NCBI GenBank assembly: GCA_049997955.1
Contig: JAEBDY010000021.1
Location: 1-64,000, forward strand
From: Umezawaea sp049997955
GTDB taxonomy: Bacteria > Actinomycetota > Actinomycetes > Mycobacteriales > Pseudonocardiaceae
Length of the DNA: 64,000 nucleotides
Direction of reading: 5' to 3'
This document shows positions 50,541 to 59,146 of the stretch, piece after piece (the stretch's first letter is position 1; each line of letters begins with the position of its first letter). The notes under the pieces were generated by a model. The model searched no databases and was not told the origin of the DNA. It saw nothing but the letters and a program-made list of their open reading frames with translations. Both the position numbers and the translations under genes were made by a program.

Positions 50541-53111
50541 TCACGGGTAGCTCACCACGTTGACCGGCACGGTGCCCGGAGGCGTCACCCCGCCGGTGTC
50601 GTTGATGACGTGGGTGATCGTCCCCTGGTAGTTCAGCGACACCGTGCACAGGCTGTGGAAGCGCACGTTCGGGTTGTTCGGCACCTCGAACGCGTTGTAG
50701 GCGCTCACCGAGGGGTTGACGTTGAAGAAGTTGTAGCTGCCCAACCCCCACGCCTCGTGCGAGGTGACGTTGTCGGCCACCTTGTACGCCGCGTACCCGT
50801 TGCGGCCACTTGGTCTGTTCCAACTCGCCTGGTTCGGCACGTCGTAGGGCATCTCGTTCTGGAAGAAGATCGTTCTACCGCCCTGGCCGTTCCAGATGAC
50901 CTGGGTCTTCTGGTAGTGCTCCACGAACAGGCCGGTCGCCAGCACGTTGTTGCCGTTGACGATCAACCCCGTGTCGCCGGTGGCCTCCGTCCACCCCCAC
51001 GTGCCCGCGTTGCCGTGGTCGGCGCGCCAGGCCCAGATGTGGTCGACGATCGTGTTGTGGCTGTTGACGATGAGGCTGGTCGTCGCGCGGCCCGCGATGT
51101 ACCCGCCGATGCGGAAGAACACGTCCTGCAGCGTCGTCGGGTTGGCCGCGTGGTTCGCGGAGGAGCCCGACGGGCCGACGGTCAGCAGGGCCGCCGAGTT
51201 GGTGGTTCCCGCGTCGAACAGGATGCCCTTGATCCTGACGCCGTCGACGTCGGCGACCTGCATGGCGTTGACCCCGTTGTCCGGGATCAGCGTCGGGTAG
51301 CCGATGCCGAGGACGACGGTGTTGGGCCGCGTCACGTTCAGCGTCTGGTTGAGGTGGTAGATGCCGGGGGTGAAGAACAGGTTGCAGCCCGCCGACAGCG
51401 CGGAGTTGATGGACGACGCGGTGTCGCCCGCCTTCACCACGTAGAACTGGCTCATCGGGATCGACGTGCCGGGGGTGGAGCCGTTCGCCCAGCTCGCGCC
51501 GGAGGCGTTGGTGCGCAGCGACGGCGTGAACACGCGGTACTTGCCGGTGTTGTCGATGTACAGGTACGGCACGTCCCGCGAGACCGGCGTGGTGGCCAGG
51601 GTGGTCTCCGGCGGGTTCGGGAACGTGGTCGGCGGGGCGCCGGGGGTGCCGGAGAAGACCATGTTCCAGACGCCGCCCGCCCAGCTCCCGAGGTTGCTGT
51701 CGCGGGTGTACCACTGCTGCTGCGAGATGGACGCGGTCTGGCCGGACACCTTGGTGTCGGCGATGTAGCCGCCGCTGGCGAAGCCGTAGCTGGCCGGGTA
51801 GAGCTGCAGGTTGCCGCGGATGTCCATGCGGCGGAACGGCGCGGCCTGGGCGACGGCCCAGCGGTTGGAGCCGCCGATCGGGTTCACGGCCATGTTCTCC
51901 GCGGAGCGCCAGAAGTTCTGCAGCGCCACGCCCTTGTCGGACTCGTTGAACGCGTCGACCGTGATGGCGCCGTTGATGACCACGTCACCGGGGTTCTGGC
52001 CGAGGCCCGCGACCGAGGTGTAGTAGCCGACGTCGTCGTGGACGCTGTAGGCGCCGGGCTTGAACAGGTGCGCGATGCGGCCGGTGCCCATCTGGTGGGC
52101 GAGGGTGTCCTTCTGCGCGTTGAAGTCCGCGTCGAGCTGCGCCTGGATGGAGGCGGAGGACATGCTCGGGTCGAAGATGCGGGTGTTGGGCCCGAAGTTC
52201 GGCACGTCGGGCTGCGTCGGGCAGCCCGCGGAGGCGCCGATCGTGTAGGTCGCGCTGGCCACCGCGGAGTTCGCGAGGCCGGAGCGGATGCCGATGGCGT
52301 TGACGGTCCGCGACGACGGCACGCTGATCGGGCCGCTGTAGAGCGGCGAGGACGCCGTCGGGGTGGAACCGTCCACCGTGTACCGGATCGACGCGCCCGA
52401 GGTGGAGGTGGAGATCGTCACCGTCTGCGCGGAGGCGTACTGGCCGCCCGCCGGGCTGAACGTGGGCGTGGCCACCGGCGTGCCGATGACGTACGCCGCC
52501 GTCGCGACCGCGGAGGTGGTCGACCCGGACTTGAGGCCGATCGCCTTGACCGTGGTGCTGGCGGAGACCGTGATGGGTCCGCCGTAGAGCGTCGAGGACG
52601 CCGTGGGCGTCGACCCGTCGAGGGTGTAGCGGATCGTGGAACCCGCCGTGGCGGTGGAGATCGTCACGGACTGCGCGGTCGGATAGGTGCCCGCGGCGGG
52701 GGAGAAGGTCGGGGTGGCGACCGTCGTGCTGCCGCCGTTGTGGGTGTAGCCGAAGTGCGGCGTGTCGTACTGCGGGCCGTTCTTCTCGTAGGTGAACCAG
52801 TAGTCGACCGAGCTGCCCGTGGACAGACCGCTGACGGTCTTGCGCCACGTGCCGCCGCTGAGGTCCATGCGGAAGTTCTGCTGGCCCTGCCCGGCGACCA
52901 CGTAGTGGACGTCGACGTAGACCGCCGTGGTGGTCGGGGTGAACGAGATCTGCGCCTGGGTCGCGTTCAGGGACGCGACCGACTGCGTGTAGTCGTCCGC
53001 CGCGGCGACCGCCGCCCCCGAGAGGGACGAGGACGCCGCCATGACGAGGGCGACGAGGGCCGCACGCCAGCGCGAACGGCGCCGGCCGGTTCTTTGAGGG
53101 CTCCGAATCAC
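50541..53111 (-). CDS. Secreted beta-helix protein with CBM56 and two chitobiase-type domains
   Basis: 856 residues, GTG start with GGAGGTGG 7 bases upstream. Signal peptide 1-38 (RAALVALVMAASSSLSGAAV). Residues about 40-125 match CBM56, a beta-1,3-glucan-binding module (AVYVDVHYVVAGQGQQNFRM, SSVDYWFTYEKNGPQYDTP). Two CHB_HEX_C_1 repeats follow (TIRYTLDGSTPTASSTLY and SIRYTVDGSTPTASSPLY). The last about 550 residues are a parallel beta-helix in two parts (GYIAGRATTSLIVNSHNTIV, HNTIVDHIWAWRADHGNAGT), similar in plan to GH55 beta-1,3-glucanases. A palindromic CebR-like operator lies 45 bases upstream. Probably attacks beta-1,3-glucan. Confidence 0.82.
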   Translation of the reverse strand: MIRSPQRTGRRRSRWRAALVALVMAASSSLSGAAVAAADDYTQSVASLNATQAQISFTPTTTAVYVDVHYVVAGQGQQNFRMDLSGGTWRKTVSGLSTGSSVDYWFTYEKNGPQYDTPHFGYTHNGGSTTVATPTFSPAAGTYPTAQSVTISTATAGSTIRYTLDGSTPTASSTLYGGPITVSASTTVKAIGLKSGSTTSAVATAAYVIGTPVATPTFSPAGGQYASAQTVTISTSTSGASIRYTVDGSTPTASSPLYSGPISVPSSRTVNAIGIRSGLANSAVASATYTIGASAGCPTQPDVPNFGPNTRIFDPSMSSASIQAQLDADFNAQKDTLAHQMGTGRIAHLFKPGAYSVHDDVGYYTSVAGLGQNPGDVVINGAITVDAFNESDKGVALQNFWRSAENMAVNPIGGSNRWAVAQAAPFRRMDIRGNLQLYPASYGFASGGYIADTKVSGQTASISQQQWYTRDSNLGSWAGGVWNMVFSGTPGAPPTTFPNPPETTLATTPVSRDVPYLYIDNTGKYRVFTPSLRTNASGASWANGSTPGTSIPMSQFYVVKAGDTASSINSALSAGCNLFFTPGIYHLNQTLNVTRPNTVVLGIGYPTLIPDNGVNAMQVADVDGVRIKGILFDAGTTNSAALLTVGPSGSSANHAANPTTLQDVFFRIGGYIAGRATTSLIVNSHNTIVDHIWAWRADHGNAGTWGWTEATGDTGLIVNGNNVLATGLFVEHYQKTQVIWNGQGGRTIFFQNEMPYDVPNQASWNRPSGRNGYAAYKVADNVTSHEAWGLGSYNFFNVNPSVSAYNAFEVPNNPNVRFHSLCTVSLNYQGTITHVINDTGGVTPPGTVPVNVVSYP

Positions 53112-53155
53112 GCGGGTGCCACCTCCAAGCAGGGAAAACCGAGGGAGACAGGGGG

Positions 53156-53169
53156 TGAGAGCGCTCTCA
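53156..53169. promoter_or_regulatory. CebR/CelR-like operator, perfect palindrome
   Basis: TGAGAGCGCTCTCA within the 16-bp palindrome GTGAGAGCGCTCTCAC (53155-53170), 45-58 bases upstream of the beta-helix gene. It differs from the known CebR operator by one base per half-site. Confidence 0.7.
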
Positions 53170-53589
53170 CACTTGGACAGTAAACCGATTCAGTCGGACG
53201 CGGAAGGGTTACACGGAAGAAACAAGCCCGACATTGGGAAATAAGGGTGTCGAAGGCCGTCTTGTGCGGTCGTGGCCATCGGTCCAGGTCGATCGACGGT
53301 TGCGCTGAACAGGCAGGATGTGCTGTGCCCGCCGGGATCCACGGCAATTCGGCTACGCCGGTCAGGCTCTTTCCACACCGGCTTTCGGCGCAAATTTCGA
53401 CGAACGACGACCATGAGAATTTCGTGATGTCGACCACCAGACAAAAATTGGTGGGGCCGAATTCCCGTTCGTGCGCACCGGCCTGTTCCGTAGTCGTGTG
53501 CACGGACATCGCCGAGATCGACACCGCCGCGCGAGGGGCCGCCGCAGTCACCGGCACGGGTTCGTGACCACGGGTCCGTGCCGTGAAAA
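53170..53589. other. Intergenic region between the two glucan genes
   Basis: About 420 bases with no credible gene on either strand. Composition is less GC-rich than coding regions. Apart from the operator at its left end and the terminator at its right end I see no structure. Confidence 0.4.
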
Positions 53590-53639
53590 ACCGCGAGGGG
53601 GTGCGCCCCGGACGTCGCCGGAACGCACCCCCTCGCGGT
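53590..53639 (-). terminator. Rho-independent terminator of the GH64 gene
   Basis: 16-base perfect stem (ACCGCGAGGGGGTGCG arm) with an 18-base loop. Read on the minus strand it is followed directly by TTTTTC, a true U-tract, and lies 20 bases after the GH64 stop. Confidence 0.9.
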
Positions 53640-53658
53640 GCAGGGGTTCAGCAGGGTG

Positions 53659-54855
53659 TCAGAAGGACGTCAGGGAGATCGTCACCGAGCTCGGCACACC
53701 GTCGAACACCAGCGACTCGAAGTTGCCGACGTCGTCGAAGGCGAACCCGTAGGCCTTGCCGTCGACCATGTTGGCGTGGATGACCTTCGAGTAGTGGTCG
53801 GTGATCGGCCTGGTGTAGAACTCCTCGCCCTTGTACGTCGGCTGGGTGTGGAGGAAGCCCAGCGTCGAGCGGTGCAGCGACGCGCACAGGGTGCGGGCGA
53901 GCGGGCCGACCACGTCGTCGTTCGGCGCGGCGAGCCTGCCGTCGCAACCGAACACGTCCTTGGTCGACGGCTGCGGGAACGACGCGACCTGCTTGCCGGT
54001 CGGGTCCTTGAACTGCAGCACGCCGTTGCCGTCGGTGCGGCCGACGTACTTGAGGTTCGGCTGGAACTCGAACGGAACGACCGTCAGGTCGGTGTTCCGG
54101 TAGGTGTTCCAGGTCTCCGACAGGTAGCCGTCGAGGTACGTGGCGTCGAACCCGCCGTCGCCCTCCATCGCCAGTCGCGGCGCCAGCGCCCGCAGCCGGG
54201 TCCCGTCGGCGCGGGTGTGGATCAGCTTGCCCCAGTCGCCGGGCTCGTTCGCCAGCGCGTCGAGGATCGCGTCCCGACCGCCGGGCTTGAGCACGCCCGT
54301 GGTGCTCGTGCCGCGTTCACCAGTCACCGAGACCGAGTGGGGCACGCTGAACATGTCGACCTGCGAGCTGTTGAGCCACAGGCCGGCGTCGTTGTAGGTG
54401 AACTCGCTCCAGTCGAACAGCACGTCGCGGTTCGGGTCGCCCCCGGCCCACGGCGCGGGCTGCACGAGCCCGCCGTCCTGGGCGATCAGGAACGTCAGCT
54501 TCTGCCCGAACGACATGTACATGCGGCCGGAGATGCCGCGCGGCAGCTGGATCGTCTTCGCCGACCCGTTGCCGGGGCCCGCGATCGACGCGTCGGGGGC
54601 GGGCGCCGGTGGGTTCGCGCCACCGCTCCACGCGGTGAACGCGCCCGCCTCGGTGACGTACCCGAGCTTTCCGGTGGCCAGGTCGGTGCCCAGCACGTAC
54701 AGGAAGACCTCTTCCGATCGCCCCGAGTTGTTCGCGACGCTCAACGGCAGCAGGTTCGGCGGTTGCGCCGCCTGGGCCGTCGCAGCCACGCCGAGGACCA
54801 GTGGAACGCTCACCGCCACTGCGGTGAGCAGGTGGAGCAATTTCCGGGTGCGCAC
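53659..54855 (-). CDS. Secreted GH64 beta-1,3-glucanase
   Basis: 398 residues. I chose the GTG at 54855 because GGAG lies 6 bases upstream; a TTG at 54867 is in frame but has no site. Signal peptide 1-32 (LLHLLTAVAVSVPLVLGVAA). The mature protein is a single GH64/thaumatin-like domain: LPLSVANNSGRSEEVFLYVL, ISGRMYMSFGQKL, LFDWSEFTYNDAGLWLNSSQ, VDMFSVPHSVSV (with the acidic residues of the family), and TYLDGYLSETWNTYRN. GH64 enzymes release laminaripentaose from beta-1,3-glucan. A CebR-like operator lies about 40 bases upstream. Confidence 0.92.
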   Translation of the reverse strand: MRTRKLLHLLTAVAVSVPLVLGVAATAQAAQPPNLLPLSVANNSGRSEEVFLYVLGTDLATGKLGYVTEAGAFTAWSGGANPPAPAPDASIAGPGNGSAKTIQLPRGISGRMYMSFGQKLTFLIAQDGGLVQPAPWAGGDPNRDVLFDWSEFTYNDAGLWLNSSQVDMFSVPHSVSVTGERGTSTTGVLKPGGRDAILDALANEPGDWGKLIHTRADGTRLRALAPRLAMEGDGGFDATYLDGYLSETWNTYRNTDLTVVPFEFQPNLKYVGRTDGNGVLQFKDPTGKQVASFPQPSTKDVFGCDGRLAAPNDDVVGPLARTLCASLHRSTLGFLHTQPTYKGEEFYTRPITDHYSKVIHANMVDGKAYGFAFDDVGNFESLVFDGVPSSVTISLTSF

Positions 54856-54891
54856 AAGCCACTCCAATCCCCGATGACCGGGTGTGCTTCA

Positions 54892-54905
54892 TGAGAGCGC
54901 TCTCC
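54892..54905. promoter_or_regulatory. CebR/CelR-like operator before GH64
   Basis: TGAGAGCGCTCTCC, two mismatches to the known TGGGAGCGCTCCCA and one to the site at 53156. Positioned 37-50 bases upstream of the GH64 start. Confidence 0.65.
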
Positions 54906-55095
54906 AGTGGAGGCCTCCCCATGGTTGGAGCGTTGCGCGGCCAAGGTCAAGTACAACCGCTTGGTCCTGTGGTCTGAAACCTGTGGTCCGAAAAGTGTTA
55001 TTTCCGTAGATCGCGACTGTGGCGCCGACCGCGGACGTCCGGGATTGGTGCGGTTGACCAGCTGCCCGGACGGCCCGGCGGCCTCGACTTCCGGC

Positions 55096-55719
55096 TCACG
55101 CCGTCAGGTCGCCGAGGATCGTCTCGCCCTTGGTCAGCCACGCGAAGCCGAACGCCAGGATCGCCGCCGACTCCAGCCACAGCGCCAGGTGCAGATCGGT
55201 GTGGGGGAGGAAGTTCACCACCACGATCAGCGCCAGGCACAGCAGGATCACCCAGCCTGACACGACGTACACGCGGTTGCGCTGGAGCTTGCGGGTCGTC
55301 GGACGAGCCTTGTCGGACTTGGTGAACAGCACCAGGCAGAAGTACGCCAACGCCAGGAAGAACACCGCCGCGAACGCCAGGTGCACCACCCCGACGACGC
55401 CCTGGGTCGCCGAGTGGCCGCCCCGCGGCGTCGTCGGGAACAGCGCCACCCCGACCGCCGCGATCCCCGCCGCCGTCGCGGTCGCGTTGTCGAGCCGGTC
55501 GTAGCCCCGGTAGGACAGCAGAAACGCCCCGACCGCGCACAGGGCGCCGGTGAGCACGTCCCGCATCGGGCTGTAGTAGTAGCCGCTGATCGAGTCCAGG
55601 AACTCGCCCCTGGTCACCAGTACCCCGACCACCAGCACCACGGGCAGCCCGACGCCGACGAACCCGATCGCCCGGCGCAGGAACAGGTACGAGTGGACGA
55701 GCGAGTCCTGCTGGCTCAT
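55096..55719 (-). CDS. DUF998-like integral membrane protein
   Basis: 207 residues, ATG with GGAGG 5 bases upstream. About six membrane segments: FVGVGLPVVLVVGVLV, VLTGALCAVGAFLLSY, ATAAGIAAVGVALF, LAFAAVFFLALAYFCLVLF, VILLCLALIVVVNFL and ESAAILAFGFAWL. The loop SISGYYYSPMRDVLTG is typical of this uncharacterised family. No partner gene indicates its job. It is divergent from the alpha/beta hydrolase at 55854. Confidence 0.82.
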   Translation of the reverse strand: MSQQDSLVHSYLFLRRAIGFVGVGLPVVLVVGVLVTRGEFLDSISGYYYSPMRDVLTGALCAVGAFLLSYRGYDRLDNATATAAGIAAVGVALFPTTPRGGHSATQGVVGVVHLAFAAVFFLALAYFCLVLFTKSDKARPTTRKLQRNRVYVVSGWVILLCLALIVVVNFLPHTDLHLALWLESAAILAFGFAWLTKGETILGDLTA

Positions 55720-55853
55720 GACCGCCTCCGTGTTGTGCCGCTACCGAGTAGATCGGCAGGGTACGGACCGATCACGAGCCGCCGACGGGGTGGCATAACG
55801 TTCCCGCCCCCGCGTCGTTGCACAGGGCAGATCCGACGCGAGAGGGGCCTGCG

Positions 55854-56708
55854 ATGCTGCTCGAGGACGGCACCGAGCTGAACGTGGTGCGCTCCGGCGA
55901 TCCGGACGCGGACGTGACCGTGGTGCTGGCGCACGGCTACGCCCTGGACCACCGCACGTGGTGGCGGGTGGTCCAAGCGCTCGGCGAGACCTGCCAGGTC
56001 GTCGCGTACGACCACAGAGGACACGGCGGGTCCGATCCGGCCACGAAGGAGACCGCCACCATCGACCGGCTGGCCGACGACCTGGGAGAGCTGATCGAGC
56101 ACGGCGTCCCCACCGGCAGGGTCGTCGTCGTCGGCCACTCCATGGGCGGCATGGCCGCGATGGCCATGGCCGAACGCCGCCCCCGCCTCTACCGGCAGCG
56201 CGTCGCCGGGGTGGTGTTCGTCTCGACCGCGACGACCGGACTCGCCGAGACGGCGCTGGCGTGGCCCAAGGCCGTCGGCAAGCTGGTGCGCGAACTCGAA
56301 CGCGCCTTCGGCCCGATCGTGCGCGCCGTCCGCGAGAAGATCGAGCCCGCCAAGACCGCGGGCCTGCGCTGGTGGCTGTTCGGCGACCAGCCGCGCGCCG
56401 AGGACGTCGAGCTCACCGCGGAGATGGTGTGGGCCCACTGGCCCGCCACCGTCGCCCTGTTCCGCCCGGCCGTCGACCGCTACGACCGCGAAGCGGCGTT
56501 GACGGTGGCGGGGGAGCGGCCGGTCGTCGCGATCGTCGGCGACGAGGACCGCCTGTGCCCCGAGTCCAACGCGCGGGACCTGGCCGAGGCCGTGGGCGGC
56601 GAAGCGCAGGTCGTCGCGGACGCGGGGCACATGCTCCCGCTCGAACGTCCGGACGAAATCGTCGCCTGCGTTGCGAAACTCCTGAAGTCGGAGTCCCACG
56701 TCCGGTGA
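55854..56708 (+). CDS. Alpha/beta hydrolase
   Basis: 284 residues from an ATG at 55854 with GAGGGG 6 bases upstream; the frame is open 12 codons further back. Oxyanion motif VVLAHGYALDHRTWW, DHRGHGGSDP, nucleophile elbow VGHSMGGMAA near 98, acid in IVGDEDRLCP near 232, catalytic His in DAGHMLPLERP near 262. A cap domain of about 80 residues between strands 6 and 7 is rich in basic and Trp residues (GLRWWLFGDQ). The substrate cannot be predicted. Confidence 0.9.
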   Translation: MLLEDGTELNVVRSGDPDADVTVVLAHGYALDHRTWWRVVQALGETCQVVAYDHRGHGGSDPATKETATIDRLADDLGELIEHGVPTGRVVVVGHSMGGMAAMAMAERRPRLYRQRVAGVVFVSTATTGLAETALAWPKAVGKLVRELERAFGPIVRAVREKIEPAKTAGLRWWLFGDQPRAEDVELTAEMVWAHWPATVALFRPAVDRYDREAALTVAGERPVVAIVGDEDRLCPESNARDLAEAVGGEAQVVADAGHMLPLERPDEIVACVAKLLKSESHVR

Positions 56709-56728
56709 CGGCCAGCTAGGGTTCTGCC

Positions 56729-57142
56729 ATGGTGGCCCTGAACGCCTGGTACGGCGACGAGTTGATCAGCCTTCGCGGTGCTGACGAGCTGGACGTGTTG
56801 CTCGACCGGATGACCCGTGAACACGCGCCAGCCCAAGCACCTCCGCTGCTCCAGATCTCCCGGAGGGAACGGGGGTCCTGGGCGATCCTCCACATCGGTC
56901 TGAACCACGGTCTCGGCGTCGTCGGGCACACCGACAAGTCCGGCGCCGTGATCAGCACCGACGGCACCCCGCCCAACGGCCGCGACCTCACCTACGACCA
57001 CCGGGGGGAGCCGCACCCGATGCCCTCCAACGCGGAAGTCCCCGCGGCCGACGTCCGCCAGGCCGCCCACGACTTCCTGCGCACCGACGGCGCTCGCCCC
57101 ACGTGCGTCCAGTGGCAGGTCACCGTCTCACCCGCCGACTGA
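56729..57142 (+). CDS. Imm1-family immunity protein
   Basis: 137 residues, ATG start about 20 bases after the hydrolase stop. The sequence matches Imm1: LLDRMTREHAPAQAPPLLQI, then SWAILHIGLNHGLGVVGHTD, DLTYDHRGEPHPMPSNAEVP and DVRQAAHDFLRTDGARPTCV. Imm1 proteins neutralise deaminase- or nuclease-type polymorphic toxins. No toxin gene adjoins it, so it is an orphan immunity gene, as is frequent in actinomycetes. Confidence 0.8.
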   Translation: MVALNAWYGDELISLRGADELDVLLDRMTREHAPAQAPPLLQISRRERGSWAILHIGLNHGLGVVGHTDKSGAVISTDGTPPNGRDLTYDHRGEPHPMPSNAEVPAADVRQAAHDFLRTDGARPTCVQWQVTVSPAD

Positions 57143-57148
57143 CCCGCC

Positions 57149-57177
57149 CGTCCACGCCCGTTTCCGGGCGGTGGACG
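57149..57177. terminator. Hairpin after the Imm1 gene
   Basis: Arms CGTCCACGCCCG and CGGGCGGTGGACG with a one-base bulge and a 4-base loop, beginning 7 bases after the stop codon. Confidence 0.6.
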
Positions 57178-57233
57178 GCGTTCTTGCCCACGTGACCATT
57201 CGAGACGGTCGCACCCGACCGTCCGGGACAGAC

Positions 57234-57277
57234 GGAAGCGCCCCTCCGCGACCGCGTGGTCGTGGAGGGGTGCTTCC
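57234..57277. terminator. Terminator of the ene-reductase operon
   Basis: 14-base arms starting GGAAGCGCCCCTCC with one G-T pair, plus an inner GACC/GGTC stem. Located just downstream of the ene-reductase stop (57289, minus strand). Confidence 0.75.
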
Positions 57278-57288
57278 GCGTCGAGGCG

Positions 57289-58359
57289 TCAGTCCTTCAG
57301 CGCCGGGTAGTCCAGGTAGCCGTTGTGGTCGCCACCGAAGAAGGTGGACGGGTCCGGGGCCTCGTACGGGCCCTGCGCCGCGAGCCGGGCGGGCAGGTCC
57401 GGGTTCGCCAGGTAGGACGACCCGAAGGCGACGAGGTCGGCGCCGACGTCCTCCAGGGCGTCGTGGCCCGCCTCGTGCGGCGCCAGGGGGTCGGCGTCGC
57501 GGTGCGGGTTGAGCACCAGCGTGTGCGGCCACGCGGCGCGCAGCTCCTTGGTCAGCTCGCGGTTGCCCGCGACCTCCATGATGTGCAGGTAGGCCAGCGG
57601 CAGGTCCCGCAGCGCTTCGAGCAGCGCGAGGTACAGCTCGCGGGAGTCGCCCTCCTCGATGCCCTGGATCAGGTTCGCGGGGGAGATGCGCAGCGCGGTC
57701 CGCTCCGGCCCGATGGCGTCCGCCACCGCGCGGACGACCTCGACCGCGAACTTGATGCGCCCCTGCACCGAGCCGCCCCACTCGTCGGTCCGCTGGTTCA
57801 CGCTGACCGACAGGAACTGCTGCGTCAGGTAGCCGTTGGCGCCGTGGATCTCGATGCCGTCGAACCCGGCCGCGACGGCGTTGCGGGCCGCGGTCACGTG
57901 GTCCTGGATGATCTCCACGATCTCGTCGTGCGTGAGCGCGCGCGGCGTCACGTACTCCTGCGGGCCGGTGTAGGTGAAGATCTGGCCCTCCGGGCGCACC
58001 GCGGACGGCGCGACCGGCTGGTGACCGGCGATCTCCGGGTGGCCGATCCGGCCCGAGTGCATGACCTGCGCGAAGAACGCCGCACCGTTGGCCTGCGCGG
58101 CCTTGACGACCGGCTTCCAGCTCTCGACCTGGTCCTCGGTGTGCAGGCCGGGCGTGTTCGTGTAGCCCTGGCCGGAGAGGCTCGGCTGGATGCCTTCGCT
58201 GATGATCAGCGCGGCCGTCGAGCGCTGGGCGTAGTACTCCGCCATGATGTCGGTCGCGTGGCCCTCGCGGGTGGCGCGGCTGCGGGTCATCGGGGCCATC
58301 GCGATCCGGTTCGCGGTCTTGACGGTGCCGACGGTGGTCTCTTCGAACAGCCTGCTCAT
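57289..58359 (-). CDS. Old Yellow Enzyme-family ene-reductase
   Basis: 356 residues from an ATG at 58359 with GGAG 6 bases upstream. FMN-dependent TIM barrel reducing activated C=C bonds (xenobiotic or stress-derived enals, maleimides) with NADPH. Family signs: ANRIAMAPMTRSRA, ALIISEGIQPSLSGQG, FFAQVMHSGRIGHP, GFDGIEIHGANGYLTQQFLS (substrate-binding His/Asn pair), DEWGGSVQGRIKFAVEVV and LVAFGSSYLANPDL. Second gene after the hemerythrin (32-base gap), under a promoter containing a MarR-type operator. Confidence 0.95.
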   Translation of the reverse strand: MSRLFEETTVGTVKTANRIAMAPMTRSRATREGHATDIMAEYYAQRSTAALIISEGIQPSLSGQGYTNTPGLHTEDQVESWKPVVKAAQANGAAFFAQVMHSGRIGHPEIAGHQPVAPSAVRPEGQIFTYTGPQEYVTPRALTHDEIVEIIQDHVTAARNAVAAGFDGIEIHGANGYLTQQFLSVSVNQRTDEWGGSVQGRIKFAVEVVRAVADAIGPERTALRISPANLIQGIEEGDSRELYLALLEALRDLPLAYLHIMEVAGNRELTKELRAAWPHTLVLNPHRDADPLAPHEAGHDALEDVGADLVAFGSSYLANPDLPARLAAQGPYEAPDPSTFFGGDHNGYLDYPALKD

Positions 58360-58391
58360 CTTCTTCTGCTCCTGTTGTGTGACCTCGGCCG

Positions 58392-59039
58392 TCAGAGCTG
58401 GCCGGGGAAGAATCCGTGGCGGGAAAGAGGTGCGACGAGTTCGCGCTCCTCGTAGGCGAAGTGCGACAGCAGCGTGTCGGTGAGCAGGTCCACGGCCTCG
58501 GTGATCGGCCCGAAGTCGGTCGGGTCGCCCGCCAGGTGGATGAGCGCCGCGTCGACGCCCTCCAGCACGGTGTGGATCGCGTGGTGCTCCTCGGTCAGGC
58601 GGTCGAGGACCGCGGCCAGGTCGCGCTGGCTGCGTCGCAGGTGGGGGAAGATCTGCCCGGTCTCCATGCCGTGGTGCTGGGTGAGCGAGACGCACTGCGC
58701 CTGGCACGCGCCGTGCAGGGTCCAGTTCGTGGTGCGGATGGTGAGCCCGTTCAGCTCGCCGCGCGCGGCCCCGATGCCGGTCTCGCCGTCCTTGACCCGT
58801 CGCAGGATCTGCCGCACCTTCGCCAGTTCCGCGCGGTAGTGGTCGTGCACCGCGATCAGGTGGTGTCCCGCGCTCAGGCCGCGCCTGGTGAAGCGGACGG
58901 CGTCGTCCGGTTCCGGCGCGGTGGGCCGGTCGTGCTCCCGCAGCACCGACCTGGTGCTGCTCCGCGTGCTCGGAGCCGTGCTGGGGACCAGCCCCGTCCG
59001 ACGGGTGACCCACTCGTCGCCGCTGACCTGGTCCGACAT
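58392..59039 (-). CDS. Hemerythrin-domain protein
   Basis: 215 residues, ATG with a GGGGG-type site 8 bases upstream. A disordered basic N-terminus (about 50 residues) precedes a four-helix hemerythrin-like domain. Candidate iron ligands are His60/61 (AGHHLIAVHDHY), His in SLTQHHGMETGQIFPHL, His in LTEEHHAIHTVL and His/Glu in LLSHFAYEERELV. Such proteins handle O2, NO or iron in stress responses. First gene of an operon with the ene-reductase, divergent from a MarR regulator. Confidence 0.9.
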   Translation of the reverse strand: MSDQVSGDEWVTRRTGLVPSTAPSTRSSTRSVLREHDRPTAPEPDDAVRFTRRGLSAGHHLIAVHDHYRAELAKVRQILRRVKDGETGIGAARGELNGLTIRTTNWTLHGACQAQCVSLTQHHGMETGQIFPHLRRSQRDLAAVLDRLTEEHHAIHTVLEGVDAALIHLAGDPTDFGPITEAVDLLTDTLLSHFAYEERELVAPLSRHGFFPGQL

Positions 59040-59070
59040 GTCCTTGACCCCCTTCGAGTGCGCTGCTCCG

Positions 59071-59101
59071 AATATAGTCTGCTCAGCAGAACATCTGTCA
59101 A
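59071..59101 (-). promoter_or_regulatory. Hemerythrin promoter with embedded MarR-type operator
   Basis: On the minus strand TTGACA (59096-59101) and TATATT (59071-59076) form -35 and -10 boxes about 19 bases apart. The 13-bp palindrome TCTGCTCAGCAGA (59078-59090) fills the spacer. A dimer bound there would exclude RNA polymerase. Confidence 0.75.
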
Positions 59102-59146
59102 GTCGAAAATATGCCTGGGCTAACGAATGGGGTGTAGGCTGAGATC

